A DNA stretch of 64,000 bases from Variovorax ginsengisoli (GTDB lineage: Bacteria; Pseudomonadota; Gammaproteobacteria; Burkholderiales; Burkholderiaceae_C). Shown here one piece after another: positions 1 to 8,293 of this stretch; the first letter of the stretch is position 1; each line of letters begins with the position of its first letter. Made by a program: the position numbers and the translations under genes. The DNA is taken from assembly GCF_030811835.1 (NCBI RefSeq), contig NZ_JAUSRO010000002.1, positions 186,001-250,000 of the forward strand. Direction: 5' to 3'. Below the pieces are notes generated by a model, which was not told where the DNA came from, ran no database searches, and saw only the letters and a program-made list of their open reading frames with translations.

Positions 1-35
1 GGCGCGGAAGGTGGATTCGGATCTTCAGGCGTCAT
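1..35 (-). CDS. tamB: Start of TamB-like protein (partial, runs off the window)
   Basis: Twelve bases after the tamA stop there is an ATG on the minus strand (35 to 33). It opens a frame reading M-T-P-E-D-P-N-P-P-S-A that leaves the window at base 1. In proteobacteria tamB, the large inner-membrane-anchored partner of TamA, normally follows tamA directly, so position and strand fit. Only 11 codons are visible and no domain can be checked; the call rests on gene order. Confidence 0.45.
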   Translation of the reverse strand, partial: MTPEDPNPPSA

Positions 36-47
36 GCACAGCGCGGG

Positions 48-1964
48 TCAGAAGGTAAAGCCCAGGCGCAGGTGCAGCCTGAACTTGCGCGTGGCTTCGC
101 CATACGCGATGTCGGCTTGCACCGGCCCGAAGGGGCTGCGCCAACGAGCGCCGACGCCGACGCCGACCTTGGTCTTGAGCTCACTCGGTGTGTTGCCCAC
201 CGCGCCCGCGTCTACGAACACTGCGCTCTCCCATTCAGTGAGCTTGCCCTTCCAGACAAAGGGGCGTTGCCATTCGGCGCTGAGCACACCCAGGTAGCGG
301 CCAGCAACGATGGAGCCGTCGGTGAGCTCGCTGCCGATCTTCTGGTATCCATAGCCGCGCACCGTGGTGTCGCCGCCGGTCAGGAACATCAGCGTGGAAG
401 GGATCTGCGCCGCGTCTTTGGCCACCACGGCACCCAGATCGCCTCTCAACTGGATGCGGCTGTTGCGCGCCTGGCTGCCGTCGGAGGACGTGACGTCGCC
501 CAGCGGGATGAAGCCCAGGCCGCGCACGAAGGTGCGAGTGAACGGCAGGCGCTCGCCAATGAGCGTGTAGCCCGCACCCAGTTCCAGCGCGATGCCGTAG
601 CCGCGCGAAGGCGTGGCGTTGTTGTCGAAATAGCGTGCGGTCCAGGCCCAGTTGCCGCTGACGGCTGCGGCCGACTGTGGGGCGTCCGTTCCACGGTTCT
701 TTGCATAGTCGTATTGCAGGTAGTAGCTGCGGTCGATGTGGTCTTCGGACTTGCTGCGGCCACTGCGCAACCGGCCGCTGTCGACGTCGTAGGTGCCGGC
801 ATTCTCTCGCTTGACGAGGGCCGAGTTGACCCAGCGCCAGCCGTTGTCGTCCGGAATGGAATTGAGTTCGGTGCCCAGCGAGCGGGTGTCGTTGTCGATC
901 GACAGCTTCGAGACCGCGCGCCAGCCCAGCAGCGGCACCTGGTTATGGGTATGGTCCAGCGACAGGCGCGCGCCGCTGTCGGTGGTGAAGCCCACGCCTG
1001 CCACCACCTTCTGCAGCGGTGCCTCGCGCACCTGCGCAAGCACTGGCGCGGTCTGCGGGTCGTCGGCCGCGGTGTCGAGCGTGAGGAAGACGGAATCGAA
1101 GTAGCCGCTGCTGGCCATGCGCTGCTGCGCATCGAGCAGCTTCTGCTGGTCGTAGTCTTCGCCCGTGGGTACGCGGGCGACGCGCCGCATGGCGTCGGGG
1201 TTGTAGCGCTTGCTTTCGCTGATCTTCAGCGGTCCGAAGCGGTACGCCGGGCCTGACTGGTAGGTGATGCCGAGCTGCGCTTCGTGTCGATCGGCATCGA
1301 CGTCGGCTCGGCTGGTGACCACGCTGGCTGTGGCATAGCGCTTGGCCGTGAGGTTGCGCAACCCCGCCGTTTTCGCGTTGTCCCAGCCTTGCTGGGTGAA
1401 CGGCTGGCCCGGCGGCAGCGACCAGCCCTTGCGAATTGCCTCGCGCTGCGCGGCGGCGCCCGGGTCGCTCTCGATCGGGCCGTTGAACAGAATCTGCGCG
1501 CTGGTGACCTGGGTGGTCGCGCCAGGCTCGACGGTGACCACGACCGCGCGCGGTGCCTTGTCGCTGGTCGGCGTCTCGTTGAGTTCCAGTGTGAGCGTCG
1601 GTGTGAAGTAGCCGAGCGTGGCCAGCAACTCACGGGCATTCGCCTCGGCGGCCACCATCAGCCGCGACAGTTCGGTGGTGCCCAGGTCGGGAATGCGGCT
1701 GTAGCGCTGGATTTCGAGGTTCTGCGCGAGGTATTCGCGCACTTTGTCGGGGCCTTTGACTTCGACGGTGAAGGCCGCGCGCTTGCCAGCATCGTCTTCG
1801 GCTTTGGCGGAATCGGAGGTGTTTTCGGCGGCCACCGGACGTCCGCCCGGCGTTGCTTGCGCATCCTTCTTAGGCAGCAGACTGCAGCCTTGCACCAGCA
1901 AGACACTCGCGACAAGCAGCGTCGGCCGCCACGCCGATGACAAAAACGGTTCCACCCTGAACAT
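48..1964 (-). CDS. tamA: TamA-like outer-membrane assembly protein (Omp85 family)
   Basis: This 638-residue protein has the layout of TamA, the outer-membrane half of the translocation and assembly module that helps insert autotransporters and other beta-barrel proteins. The N-terminus carries a signal peptide ending in a lipobox-like L-L-V-Q-G-C (Cys27). A POTRA region follows (about residues 80-330). The C-terminal half is a 16-strand-type barrel that ends in aromatic residues (L-G-F-T-F), the usual outer-membrane insertion signal. The motif V-R-G-Y in the barrel (G-G-D-T-T-V-R-G-Y) is the Omp85 loop signature. The lipobox is unusual for TamA and may mean the protein is a lipoprotein. The next gene downstream on the same strand appears to be tamB. 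Confidence 0.85.
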   Translation of the reverse strand: MFRVEPFLSSAWRPTLLVASVLLVQGCSLLPKKDAQATPGGRPVAAENTSDSAKAEDDAGKRAAFTVEVKGPDKVREYLAQNLEIQRYSRIPDLGTTELSRLMVAAEANARELLATLGYFTPTLTLELNETPTSDKAPRAVVVTVEPGATTQVTSAQILFNGPIESDPGAAAQREAIRKGWSLPPGQPFTQQGWDNAKTAGLRNLTAKRYATASVVTSRADVDADRHEAQLGITYQSGPAYRFGPLKISESKRYNPDAMRRVARVPTGEDYDQQKLLDAQQRMASSGYFDSVFLTLDTAADDPQTAPVLAQVREAPLQKVVAGVGFTTDSGARLSLDHTHNQVPLLGWRAVSKLSIDNDTRSLGTELNSIPDDNGWRWVNSALVKRENAGTYDVDSGRLRSGRSKSEDHIDRSYYLQYDYAKNRGTDAPQSAAAVSGNWAWTARYFDNNATPSRGYGIALELGAGYTLIGERLPFTRTFVRGLGFIPLGDVTSSDGSQARNSRIQLRGDLGAVVAKDAAQIPSTLMFLTGGDTTVRGYGYQKIGSELTDGSIVAGRYLGVLSAEWQRPFVWKGKLTEWESAVFVDAGAVGNTPSELKTKVGVGVGARWRSPFGPVQADIAYGEATRKFRLHLRLGFTF

Positions 1965-2050
1965 CGCGGCATTGTGCCAGCACGCTGGCGCGTGGCCTGT
2001 AGGCGCAGGGCCAAGGGTAGGGCGTAAGGCTTACATACCGCCGCTCTGGC

Positions 2051-3238
2051 CTACTTTGACAGCATGCGCATGGCTTCCTCCAACCCCCGGAGGGTCAGCG
2101 GGTACATGCGGTTGGACATCAGCTGCTGCACCACCGCGATGCTCTGGCGATATTGCCACACGCCCTGTGGCTCGGGATTGATCCAGGCGAATTTGGGAAA
2201 TGCATGGGTGAGGCGCTGCAGCCATTCGGCGCCCGCCTCTTCGTTGTTGTACTCCACGCTGCCGCCGGGCTGCAGGATCTCGTACGGGCTCATGGTCGCA
2301 TCGCCGACGAAGATGAGCTTGTAGTCCTTGTTGTACTTGCGCAGGATGTCGAAGGTCGCGAATTTCTCGGAGAAGCGGCGCCGGTTGTTCTTCCACATGA
2401 AGTCGTACACGCAGTTGTGGAAGTAATAGAACTCCAGGTGCTTGAACTCGGTCTTGACGGCCGAGAACAGTTCCTCGACGCGCTGGATGTGCTCGTCCAT
2501 CGTGCCGCCCACGTCCATCAGCAGGAGCACCTTGACGTGGTTGTGGCGCTCGGGCCGCATCTTGATGTCGAGGTAGCCCGCGTTGGCGGCCGTCTTGCTG
2601 ATGGTCTCGTCCAGGTCCAGTTCCTCGACATTGCCTTCGCGTGCGAACTTGCGCAACCGGCGCAGCGCCACCTTGATGTTGCGCGTGCCCAGTTCCTGCG
2701 TGTCGTCGTAGTCCTTGTAGGCGCGCTGGTCCCACACCTTGACCGCGCTCTTGTTCTTGCCCGCACCGCCGATGCGCACGCCCTGCGGGTTGTAGCCGCC
2801 GTGGCCGAAGGGCGATGTGCCGCCGGTGCCGATCCACTTGTTGCCGCCCTCGTGGCGTTCCTTCTGTTCCTCGAAGCGCTTCTTGAGCGTCTCCATGAGC
2901 TCGTCCCAGCCCATTTTCTCGATCTTGGCTTTTTCCTCAGCCGAGAACTCGCGCTCCAGCGTCTTGCGCAGCCAGTCGAGCGGGACTTCCTTGGTGAAGT
3001 CCGTGAGCATGTCCACGCCCTTGAAGTAGCCCGCGAAGGCGCGGTCGAACTTGTCGTAGTGCTTCTCGTCCTTGACCAGCGCGGTGCGGCTCAGATAGTA
3101 GAAGTCGTCGAGCGCGAAGTTGCCATCGGAGTTCGGGCCGACCACATCGGCCTTCAGCGCCTCGAGCAGCGTGAGATATTCCTTGACGGACACCGGCAGC
3201 TTGGCTGCGCGCAGGGTGTAGAAGAAGTCGATGAGCAT
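2051..3238 (-). CDS. VWA-domain protein of the CoxE-like group, partner of the MoxR ATPase
   Basis: This 395-residue cytoplasmic protein has a von Willebrand A domain in its C-terminal half. The metal-site motif is present as D242-V-G-G-T246, a variant of the usual D-x-S-x-S, inside the strand L-L-L-M-D-V. The charged middle section (about 95-135) is likely helical. Such proteins are encoded with MoxR AAA+ ATPases and are thought to work as metal-centre insertion or protein-remodelling pairs; the MoxR gene lies 0.9 kb upstream on the same strand with a GNAT gene and a small membrane protein between. I chose the ATG at 3238 (M-L-I-D-F-F-Y-T-L-R) because a longer frame would run into the upstream GNAT gene. 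The exact client is not known. Confidence 0.8.
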   Translation of the reverse strand: MLIDFFYTLRAAKLPVSVKEYLTLLEALKADVVGPNSDGNFALDDFYYLSRTALVKDEKHYDKFDRAFAGYFKGVDMLTDFTKEVPLDWLRKTLEREFSAEEKAKIEKMGWDELMETLKKRFEEQKERHEGGNKWIGTGGTSPFGHGGYNPQGVRIGGAGKNKSAVKVWDQRAYKDYDDTQELGTRNIKVALRRLRKFAREGNVEELDLDETISKTAANAGYLDIKMRPERHNHVKVLLLMDVGGTMDEHIQRVEELFSAVKTEFKHLEFYYFHNCVYDFMWKNNRRRFSEKFATFDILRKYNKDYKLIFVGDATMSPYEILQPGGSVEYNNEEAGAEWLQRLTHAFPKFAWINPEPQGVWQYRQSIAVVQQLMSNRMYPLTLRGLEEAMRMLSK

Positions 3239-3242
3239 GGCG

Positions 3243-3848
3243 TTACTCGCGGGCGGTGCGCGGCCTGTCGAGCAGGTAGCGCAACTGGGCCTTGACCTCC
3301 GGCCATTCGCCGGCACTCAGGCTGTACATCACGGTGTCGCGCACCGTGCCATCGCGGCGCATGGCGTGGCCGCGGATCACGCCATCCTTCTTGGCGCCCA
3401 GGCGCTCGATGGCGCGCTGCGAGGCGAAGTTGAAGTTGTCGGTACGCCAGCCGACCGTGGCGCATCCGAGCGTCTCGAAGGCGTGCGTGAGCATCAGCAG
3501 CTTGCAGGTCGTATTGACGTGCGTGCGCTGGCAGCGCCGGGCGTACCACGTGTAGCCGATCTCCACGCGCCGGACCGCCGGCAGGATGTCGTGAAAGCTG
3601 GTCGTGCCGAGCACGGTGCCGCTCGCCGCCTCGGTCACGGCAAAAGCGAAGCGGTGGCCTTCTTCGCGCATCTTGAGGGCGGATTCGATGTAGGTGCGTG
3701 TCTGGTCCGGTTCGGGTACCGAAGTCACGCGCAGGTTCCACAGCTCGCCGTCGGCTGCGGCCTGGCGCAGTCCGTCTTCGTGGGCGAGCGCGAGTGGAAC
3801 CAGCGCGATGCCTGGTGCCGACAGCGTGACGGGTTCGACGAATGCCAT
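3243..3848 (-). CDS. GNAT family N-acetyltransferase (RimJ/RimL-like)
   Basis: A 201-residue protein with the fold signature of the RimJ/RimL branch of GNAT acetyltransferases, which move an acetyl group from acetyl-CoA to an amine. Typical segments are E-I-G-Y-T-W (strand beta-4 region, about residue 97), the acetyl-CoA loop region with T-C-K-L-L-M-L-T-H-A-F-E-T-L-G, and N-x-x-S-Q-R-A-I-E-R-L-G-A-K-K-D-G near 140. It sits 4 bp from the VWA gene and 2 bp from a small membrane-protein gene, so it is probably co-transcribed with the MoxR/VWA module. The substrate cannot be told from sequence. Confidence 0.8.
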   Translation of the reverse strand: MAFVEPVTLSAPGIALVPLALAHEDGLRQAAADGELWNLRVTSVPEPDQTRTYIESALKMREEGHRFAFAVTEAASGTVLGTTSFHDILPAVRRVEIGYTWYARRCQRTHVNTTCKLLMLTHAFETLGCATVGWRTDNFNFASQRAIERLGAKKDGVIRGHAMRRDGTVRDTVMYSLSAGEWPEVKAQLRYLLDRPRTARE

Positions 3849-3850
3849 GC

Positions 3851-4096
3851 TCAGCTCCTCGAAGGGCCGTACTTGCGCACGTACCAGAGACGGCCCAGTT
3901 GGGCACCGGCGCCGCCGCCCAGGCCAATCAGCAGAATGCCGAACATTTCCTTGTTGCCGTAACCCGCGCTGCCAAAGGCGTCCAGCCCGAGCAGCAGACC
4001 GACGCCGCGGCCGAGCAGCGCGCCCACCACGAACAGGATGGCCTGTGCAAGACCGAGCTTGAACAACTGACGCGGCGGATGAGGGCCTTCGCTCAT
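3851..4096 (-). CDS. Small membrane protein, function unknown
   Basis: An 81-residue protein with two hydrophobic segments, roughly residues 17-37 and 51-65, both rich in glycine (G-V-G-L-L-L-G and I-G-L-G-G-G-A-G-A). The ends are short and charged, so a two-span inner-membrane hairpin is likely. I do not recognise the family. It is packed between the MoxR gene (10 bp away) and the GNAT gene (2 bp away) and is probably part of the same operon. Confidence 0.6.
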   Translation of the reverse strand: MSEGPHPPRQLFKLGLAQAILFVVGALLGRGVGLLLGLDAFGSAGYGNKEMFGILLIGLGGGAGAQLGRLWYVRKYGPSRS

Positions 4097-4106
4097 GCGC
4101 GCGGCC

Positions 4107-4961
4107 TCAGCGGTTGTTGCGTTGCATGAACACGAGCTTCTCGAACAGCGTCACGTCCTGTTCGTTCTTCAGCAGCGCGCCCACCAGCGGCGGCACCGCC
4201 ACCTTGTCGTCCTTGCTTTGCAGTGCCTCGACCGGAATGTCCTCGGCCACGAGAAGCTTGAGCCAGTCGAGCAATTCCGAGGTCGACGGCTTCTTCTTCA
4301 GGCCGGGCAGGTTGCGCACGTCGTAGAAGGTCTTCATGGCTGCGGTGAGCAGCTCCTGCTTCAAGCCGGGGAAATGCACGTCGACGATGCTGCGCATGGT
4401 TTCGGCATCGGGGAACTTGATGTAATGGAAGAAGCAGCGGCGCAGGAATGCATCGGGCAGTTCCTTTTCGTTGTTCGAGGTGATGAACACCACCGGACGG
4501 TGCTTGGCGCGGATGAGTTCGCGCGTTTCGTAGCAGTAGAACTCCATGCGGTCGATTTCGCGCAGCAGGTCGTTCGGAAACTCGATGTCCGCCTTGTCGA
4601 TCTCGTCGATCAGCAACGCCACCGGGCGGTCCGCCGTGAAGGCCTGCCACAGCACGCCCTTGACGATGTAGTTCTGGATGTTCTTGACGCGCTCGCCGCC
4701 GTCGATGTCCGACAGCTGGGAGTCGCGCAGCCGGCTGACCGCATCGTACTCATAGAGTCCCTGCTGGGCCTTGGTGGTCGACTTGATGTGCCACTGCAGC
4801 AGCGGCAGATCCAGGGCCTGCGCCACCTCTTCGGCCAGCATGGTCTTGCCGGTGCCGGGTTCGCCCTTGACGAGCAGTGGGCGCTGGAGGGTGATGGCGG
4901 CGTTCACCGCAAGCATCAGATCCCGTGTGGCAACGTAGTTGTCTGAACCCTGGAATTTCAT
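4107..4961 (-). CDS. MoxR-family AAA+ ATPase
   Basis: A 284-residue AAA+ ATPase. Walker A is G33-E-P-G-T-G-K-T40, Walker B is L-L-I-D-E-I-D-K-A-D at 116-125, sensor 1 is T-S-N-N at 161-164, and the arginine region F-L-R-R-C-F-F follows. MoxR proteins act with VWA-domain proteins as chaperone-like complexes that mature metal enzymes or remodel cell-envelope complexes. Here the VWA partner is 0.9 kb downstream on the same strand. The gene heads the run of minus-strand genes that ends at 2051; its promoter should lie in 4962-5124, shared with the divergent cytochrome gene. Confidence 0.85.
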   Translation of the reverse strand: MKFQGSDNYVATRDLMLAVNAAITLQRPLLVKGEPGTGKTMLAEEVAQALDLPLLQWHIKSTTKAQQGLYEYDAVSRLRDSQLSDIDGGERVKNIQNYIVKGVLWQAFTADRPVALLIDEIDKADIEFPNDLLREIDRMEFYCYETRELIRAKHRPVVFITSNNEKELPDAFLRRCFFHYIKFPDAETMRSIVDVHFPGLKQELLTAAMKTFYDVRNLPGLKKKPSTSELLDWLKLLVAEDIPVEALQSKDDKVAVPPLVGALLKNEQDVTLFEKLVFMQRNNR

Positions 4962-5072
4962 GGATGGCGTCGAGCAGGAAGGTTGAATCGGCAGATTCCA
5001 TCATGCAGTCGGAGGCCGGGCGCCGCAGGTGCTTTAGGTGACTCCCCGGATGGCCCGCAAAGAGCCCCTGCA

Positions 5073-5078
5073 TATAAT
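5073..5078 (+). promoter_or_regulatory. Candidate -10 box upstream of the cytochrome c gene
   Basis: A perfect T-A-T-A-A-T hexamer stands out in GC-rich DNA 47 bp before the ATG of the dihaem cytochrome. The bases 17 bp upstream do not form a good -35 box, so it would be a weak or activator-dependent promoter. It could equally be a chance AT-rich hexamer. Confidence 0.35.
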
Positions 5079-5124
5079 GAAATGTTGGCTTGTAACTGTA
5101 TCTCCACGGGATTGTGCGCGCAAA

Positions 5125-5820
5125 ATGAACAAGTTGTTGACCACGATGTTTGCCATGGCTGTCGCTTGCGTGACGGCTTCCGCCCAGTCCCAGACCCTCA
5201 CGGGCAATGCGGACAACGGCGCCAAGAAAAACCAGATGTGCGTGGGTTGCCACGGCATCCCGGGCTACCAGGCCAGCTTTCCGGAGATTCACAAGGTTCC
5301 GATGATCGCGGGCCAGAGTCCGACGTACATCGTGGCAGCGCTCACCGCATACAAGGGGGGCGACCGCAAGCACCCGACCATGCGCGCCATTGCCGATTCG
5401 CTCAGCGAACAGGACATGGCCGATCTCGCGGCTTACTACAGCAAGCTGGGCGTGCGCGAGGGCGACGCGCCGCCGGCTGCGCCGTCCAAACAGCCGAGCG
5501 AGCGCGTCCAGGCACTGATCTCGCGCGACGCAGCCAACGCCTGCACCAAGTGCCACGGCGTGAACTTCAACACGCCGAACGACGGCACGGTGCCCAAACT
5601 CGCTGGCCAGCCTTCGGACTACCTGTACGTGGCGCTCAAGTCGTACAAGGTCGAGAACAACGCGCAGGTCGGCCGCTCGAATGGCGTAATGGGCGGCATT
5701 GCCAAGAAGTTCAGCAATGCCGAGCTCAAGACGCTGGCCAGCTACATCGGCTCGCTGCCGGGCGAGGTCAAGACGGTGCCGGAGTCGCGCCTGCACCACG
5801 CGCCTGCCTCCAGCAACTGA
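5125..5820 (+). CDS. Dihaem c-type cytochrome (cytochrome c4-like)
   Basis: A 231-residue periplasmic electron carrier. Residues 1-22 are a signal peptide (A-S-A-Q-S-Q at its end). Two haem-binding motifs are present, C39-V-G-C-H43 and C140-T-K-C-H144, about 100 residues apart, each followed by a likely Met axial ligand (M86 in H-P-T-M-R and M189 in G-V-M-G-G). Two tandem c domains of this size with these spacings are typical of cytochrome c4, which passes electrons to terminal oxidases. I start it at 5125 (M-N-K-L-L) because that gives a proper signal peptide; the longer frame from 5038 does not. It is divergent from the MoxR gene. Confidence 0.85.
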   Translation: MNKLLTTMFAMAVACVTASAQSQTLTGNADNGAKKNQMCVGCHGIPGYQASFPEIHKVPMIAGQSPTYIVAALTAYKGGDRKHPTMRAIADSLSEQDMADLAAYYSKLGVREGDAPPAAPSKQPSERVQALISRDAANACTKCHGVNFNTPNDGTVPKLAGQPSDYLYVALKSYKVENNAQVGRSNGVMGGIAKKFSNAELKTLASYIGSLPGEVKTVPESRLHHAPASSN

Positions 5821-5871
5821 GGAGGGCAGCAGGCGCTCCGTGCGCGGCGCCTGCCCTGCATCCTCTCCAAC

Positions 5872-6477
5872 TCAAATGTCGAAAAACACGGTTTCTGCGG
5901 CGCCCTGCATGTGGATGTCGAAGCGGTAGCTGACCTGGCCGCCTTGCACACTGCGTTCGGCGATCAGCGTGGCACGCCGCGCTGCCGGCACACTTTGCAG
6001 CACCGCGTCGGCTGCATTGGCCGGCGCTTCGTCGCTGAAGTAGATGCGCGTGAACACATGCACCAGCAGGCCGCGCATGGTCACGATCACATTGATGTGC
6101 GGTGCCTCGCCAGCGGCTTCGGCGGCGGGTTTGACGGTGTCGAAGACAAAGCGGTTTTGCGCGTCGGTGCCCGTGCCCATGCGGCCAAAGCCGCGAAAGC
6201 CCATGGCTGCGGCCTCTTCGACCGACTGCGGGTAGCGGCCACTGCCATCGACCTGGCTGATCTCGACCATCGCGTCGTTGATCGGGTTGCCGTCGCCGTC
6301 GATCACCCGGCCTTCGAGCCGAATGCGTTCGCCGGTCGCGTTGTCCAGCGCGACCGCGCCGTCGAAGGGCTGGTTGAAGTCGTAGCCGTACTGCGTGGCC
6401 GTCAGGCCATAGGCGAAGTAGGGGCCGACGGTCTGCGAAGGGGTCTGGCCAAAGTTGGTTTCAAGCGAGCTCATCAT
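5872..6477 (-). CDS. pcaG: Protocatechuate 3,4-dioxygenase alpha subunit
   Basis: A 201-residue intradiol dioxygenase alpha chain. With PcaH it forms the iron(III) enzyme that splits the ring of protocatechuate to beta-carboxy-cis,cis-muconate, the entry to the beta-ketoadipate pathway. The N-terminal Q-T-P-S-Q-T-V-G-P-Y-F, the R-L-E-G-R-V-I-D-G-D-G-N-P-I strand and the C-terminal Y-R-F-D-I are typical, while the four iron ligands of the beta chain are not all kept, as expected of the alpha chain. It follows pcaH by 13 bp with the sequence GGAGAC as a ribosome site; M-M at 6477/6474 leaves the start uncertain by one codon. Confidence 0.92.
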   Translation of the reverse strand: MMSSLETNFGQTPSQTVGPYFAYGLTATQYGYDFNQPFDGAVALDNATGERIRLEGRVIDGDGNPINDAMVEISQVDGSGRYPQSVEEAAAMGFRGFGRMGTGTDAQNRFVFDTVKPAAEAAGEAPHINVIVTMRGLLVHVFTRIYFSDEAPANAADAVLQSVPAARRATLIAERSVQGGQVSYRFDIHMQGAAETVFFDI

Positions 6478-6490
6478 GGTGGGTGTCTCC

Positions 6491-7216
6491 TCAGCGGTTC
6501 TCGAAAGGCGTTTCGTCTGCGCCGCGCAGCACGATGTCGAACTGGTAGCCCAGCGCATAGCCGTCTTCGGTGACGTCGAGGCTGAAGTCGGCGATCAGGC
6601 GGTTGCGGGTTTTCTCGGGCGTGCCCGTGACCATCGGGTCGTACTGCAGCAGCGGGTCGCCCGGGAAGTACATCTGGGTGACCAGGCGGCTGCCGAAATG
6701 CTGGCCGAACAGCGACATGTGGATGTGCTGCGGACGCCAGGCGTTCGGGTGGTTGCCCCATGGGTACGCGCCCGGCTTGATGGTGAGAAAGCGGTAACGG
6801 CCTTCGTCGTCGGTCAGGCAGCGGCCGGCGCCCAGGAAATTGGGGTCGAGCGGCGCATCGTGCTGGTCGACCTTGTGCACGTAGCGGCCGGCGGCATTGG
6901 CCTGCCAGAGCTCGACCAGGGTGTTGCGCACCGGGCGCTTGCGCTCGTCGAGCACCTGGCCGGTGAGGATCATGCGTTCGCCCAGCGGCTCGCCGTTGCG
7001 GCGGGCGTTGCGCGTGAGGTCATGGTCGAGCTCGCCGATGCTGCTGTGGCCGTAGACCGGCTGGCGCAGTTCGCCCAGCGAGGCCTTCAGCGGGATCAGT
7101 GACTGCGTCGGGCCGCGCTTGACGGTCGACTTGTAGCCTTCGTAGATGTGCTTGGGATGGCTGTCCCAGTCGCGCGGATCGAGTGTGGGCAGGGCTTGGC
7201 CTGAGGGCTTGGACAT
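6491..7216 (-). CDS. pcaH: Protocatechuate 3,4-dioxygenase beta subunit (iron-binding)
   Basis: A 241-residue catalytic chain. All four iron ligands can be placed: Tyr112 (R-Y-V-H), Tyr151 (A-Y-P-W-G), His164 and His166 (Q-H-I-H), with the spacing known from the Pseudomonas enzyme (408, 447, 460, 462 in its numbering). The enzyme opens protocatechuate between C3 and C4. The start at 7216 (M-S-K-P-S-G) is set by the ribosome site AAGGAGA just upstream; a longer open frame continues to 7972 but would run through pcaQ. It is the first gene of pcaHG, divergent from pcaQ. The rest of the pca pathway is not in this window. Confidence 0.95.
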   Translation of the reverse strand: MSKPSGQALPTLDPRDWDSHPKHIYEGYKSTVKRGPTQSLIPLKASLGELRQPVYGHSSIGELDHDLTRNARRNGEPLGERMILTGQVLDERKRPVRNTLVELWQANAAGRYVHKVDQHDAPLDPNFLGAGRCLTDDEGRYRFLTIKPGAYPWGNHPNAWRPQHIHMSLFGQHFGSRLVTQMYFPGDPLLQYDPMVTGTPEKTRNRLIADFSLDVTEDGYALGYQFDIVLRGADETPFENR

Positions 7217-7312
7217 GGCGGTCTCCTTCATCGTGGAAGCCGATACTGTATTCATGCGAAATGATGATGTAAATTGACCAATCCATGAATTTTCATAACC
7301 AGGAGTAATTCG
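7217..7312. promoter_or_regulatory. pcaH-pcaQ divergent control region
   Basis: The 96 bp between the two divergent starts is AT-rich compared with its surroundings. It holds an imperfect palindrome, ATGAA-TT-TTCAT at 7285-7296, directly followed by ATAACC (7295-7300). ATAACC is one half of the PcaQ box described in rhizobia (ATAACC-N4-GGTTAA), but the second half is not there in good form. PcaQ is a LysR protein that normally activates pcaHG, so a site here is expected; the exact box is a guess. Confidence 0.45.
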
Positions 7313-8266
7313 ATGACGGCGAGTCCGGCGCAGTTTGTGCGCGGCGTGCAGTTGCGCCATCTGCGCTGCCTGGTGGCCGTGGCCCAAGAGCGCCACCTGG
7401 CGCGCGCAGCCGAGCGGCTGGCGTTGAGCCAGCCGGCCATGTCCAAAACCCTGGCCGAGCTCGAGGCGTTGGCGGGAACGCGGCTGGTCGAACGCGGCAC
7501 CGCCGGGCGGCGCGGCATCCAGCGCTTCACGGTCGCGGGTGAGCAGCTGCTGATGCATGCGCTGCGCGTGCTGGAGGCGGTCGACGCCAGCGCCCGGGCC
7601 GTGCTGCCGGGTGGCGGCGAGCGGCTGGAGCGGCTGCGCATTGGCGCCTTGCCGAGCGTCGCGCCGTCGCTGCTGCCCGATGCGCTCACGGCGCTGCGCA
7701 CGCGCATGCCGGCGCTGCAGGTTCGGGTGCAGACCGGCACGAACACCGGCCTGCTCGATGCCTTGCGCGCTGGCGAGCTCGACCTGGTCGCCGGTCGCAT
7801 GAGCGATCCGCAGTTGATGGCGGGCTTGACTTTCGAATGGCTCTACACCGAGCCGCTGGCGCTGGTCGTGCGCACCGGTCATCCGCTGGCCCGGGCCGGA
7901 TCGCCGTCGATGCAGGATGTGCTCGCCTGTCCGCTCGTGGTCTACAGCGAGGGCACGATCCCGCGCCACCACACGGAAAGCTTTCTGTCGGGCCTGGGGT
8001 TGAGCCTGCCCACCGCTGCCACGCAGACGCTCGACCTGGCCGTGGCACGTGCGCTGCTGGTGCGCTCGGACGCGGTGTGGTTCACGCCATTCGGCGCCGC
8101 ACGCGACGACCTAGCATCCGGCACGCTGATGCGCCTGGACGTGGACACGGGCGGAACCGAGGAGCCGGTCGGGCTGCTGATGCGCAGCGATGCCGAGCCC
8201 TCGGTGGCGCGCCAGACCTTCATCGCGCTGCTGCGCGAGGCGGCGGCGCAGGCGTCCAGCGCATGA
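7313..8266 (+). CDS. pcaQ: LysR-type regulator PcaQ
   Basis: A 317-residue LysR-type regulator with an N-terminal helix-turn-helix (about residues 12-71: L-R-H-L-R-C-L-V-A-V-A, R-L-A-L-S-Q-P-A-M-S-K-T-L) and a C-terminal effector domain. The pattern Q-P-A-M-S-K-T-L-A-E-L-E followed by G-T-R-L-V-E-R-G is typical of PcaQ, which activates protocatechuate catabolic genes in response to beta-ketoadipate pathway intermediates. Its position next to and divergent from pcaHG supports this. The ribosome site AGGAG lies 8 bp before the ATG. Confidence 0.88.
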   Translation: MTASPAQFVRGVQLRHLRCLVAVAQERHLARAAERLALSQPAMSKTLAELEALAGTRLVERGTAGRRGIQRFTVAGEQLLMHALRVLEAVDASARAVLPGGGERLERLRIGALPSVAPSLLPDALTALRTRMPALQVRVQTGTNTGLLDALRAGELDLVAGRMSDPQLMAGLTFEWLYTEPLALVVRTGHPLARAGSPSMQDVLACPLVVYSEGTIPRHHTESFLSGLGLSLPTAATQTLDLAVARALLVRSDAVWFTPFGAARDDLASGTLMRLDVDTGGTEEPVGLLMRSDAEPSVARQTFIALLREAAAQASSA

Positions 8267-8293
8267 AACGCAAAAGGGCTGGGAGCGGGCCCG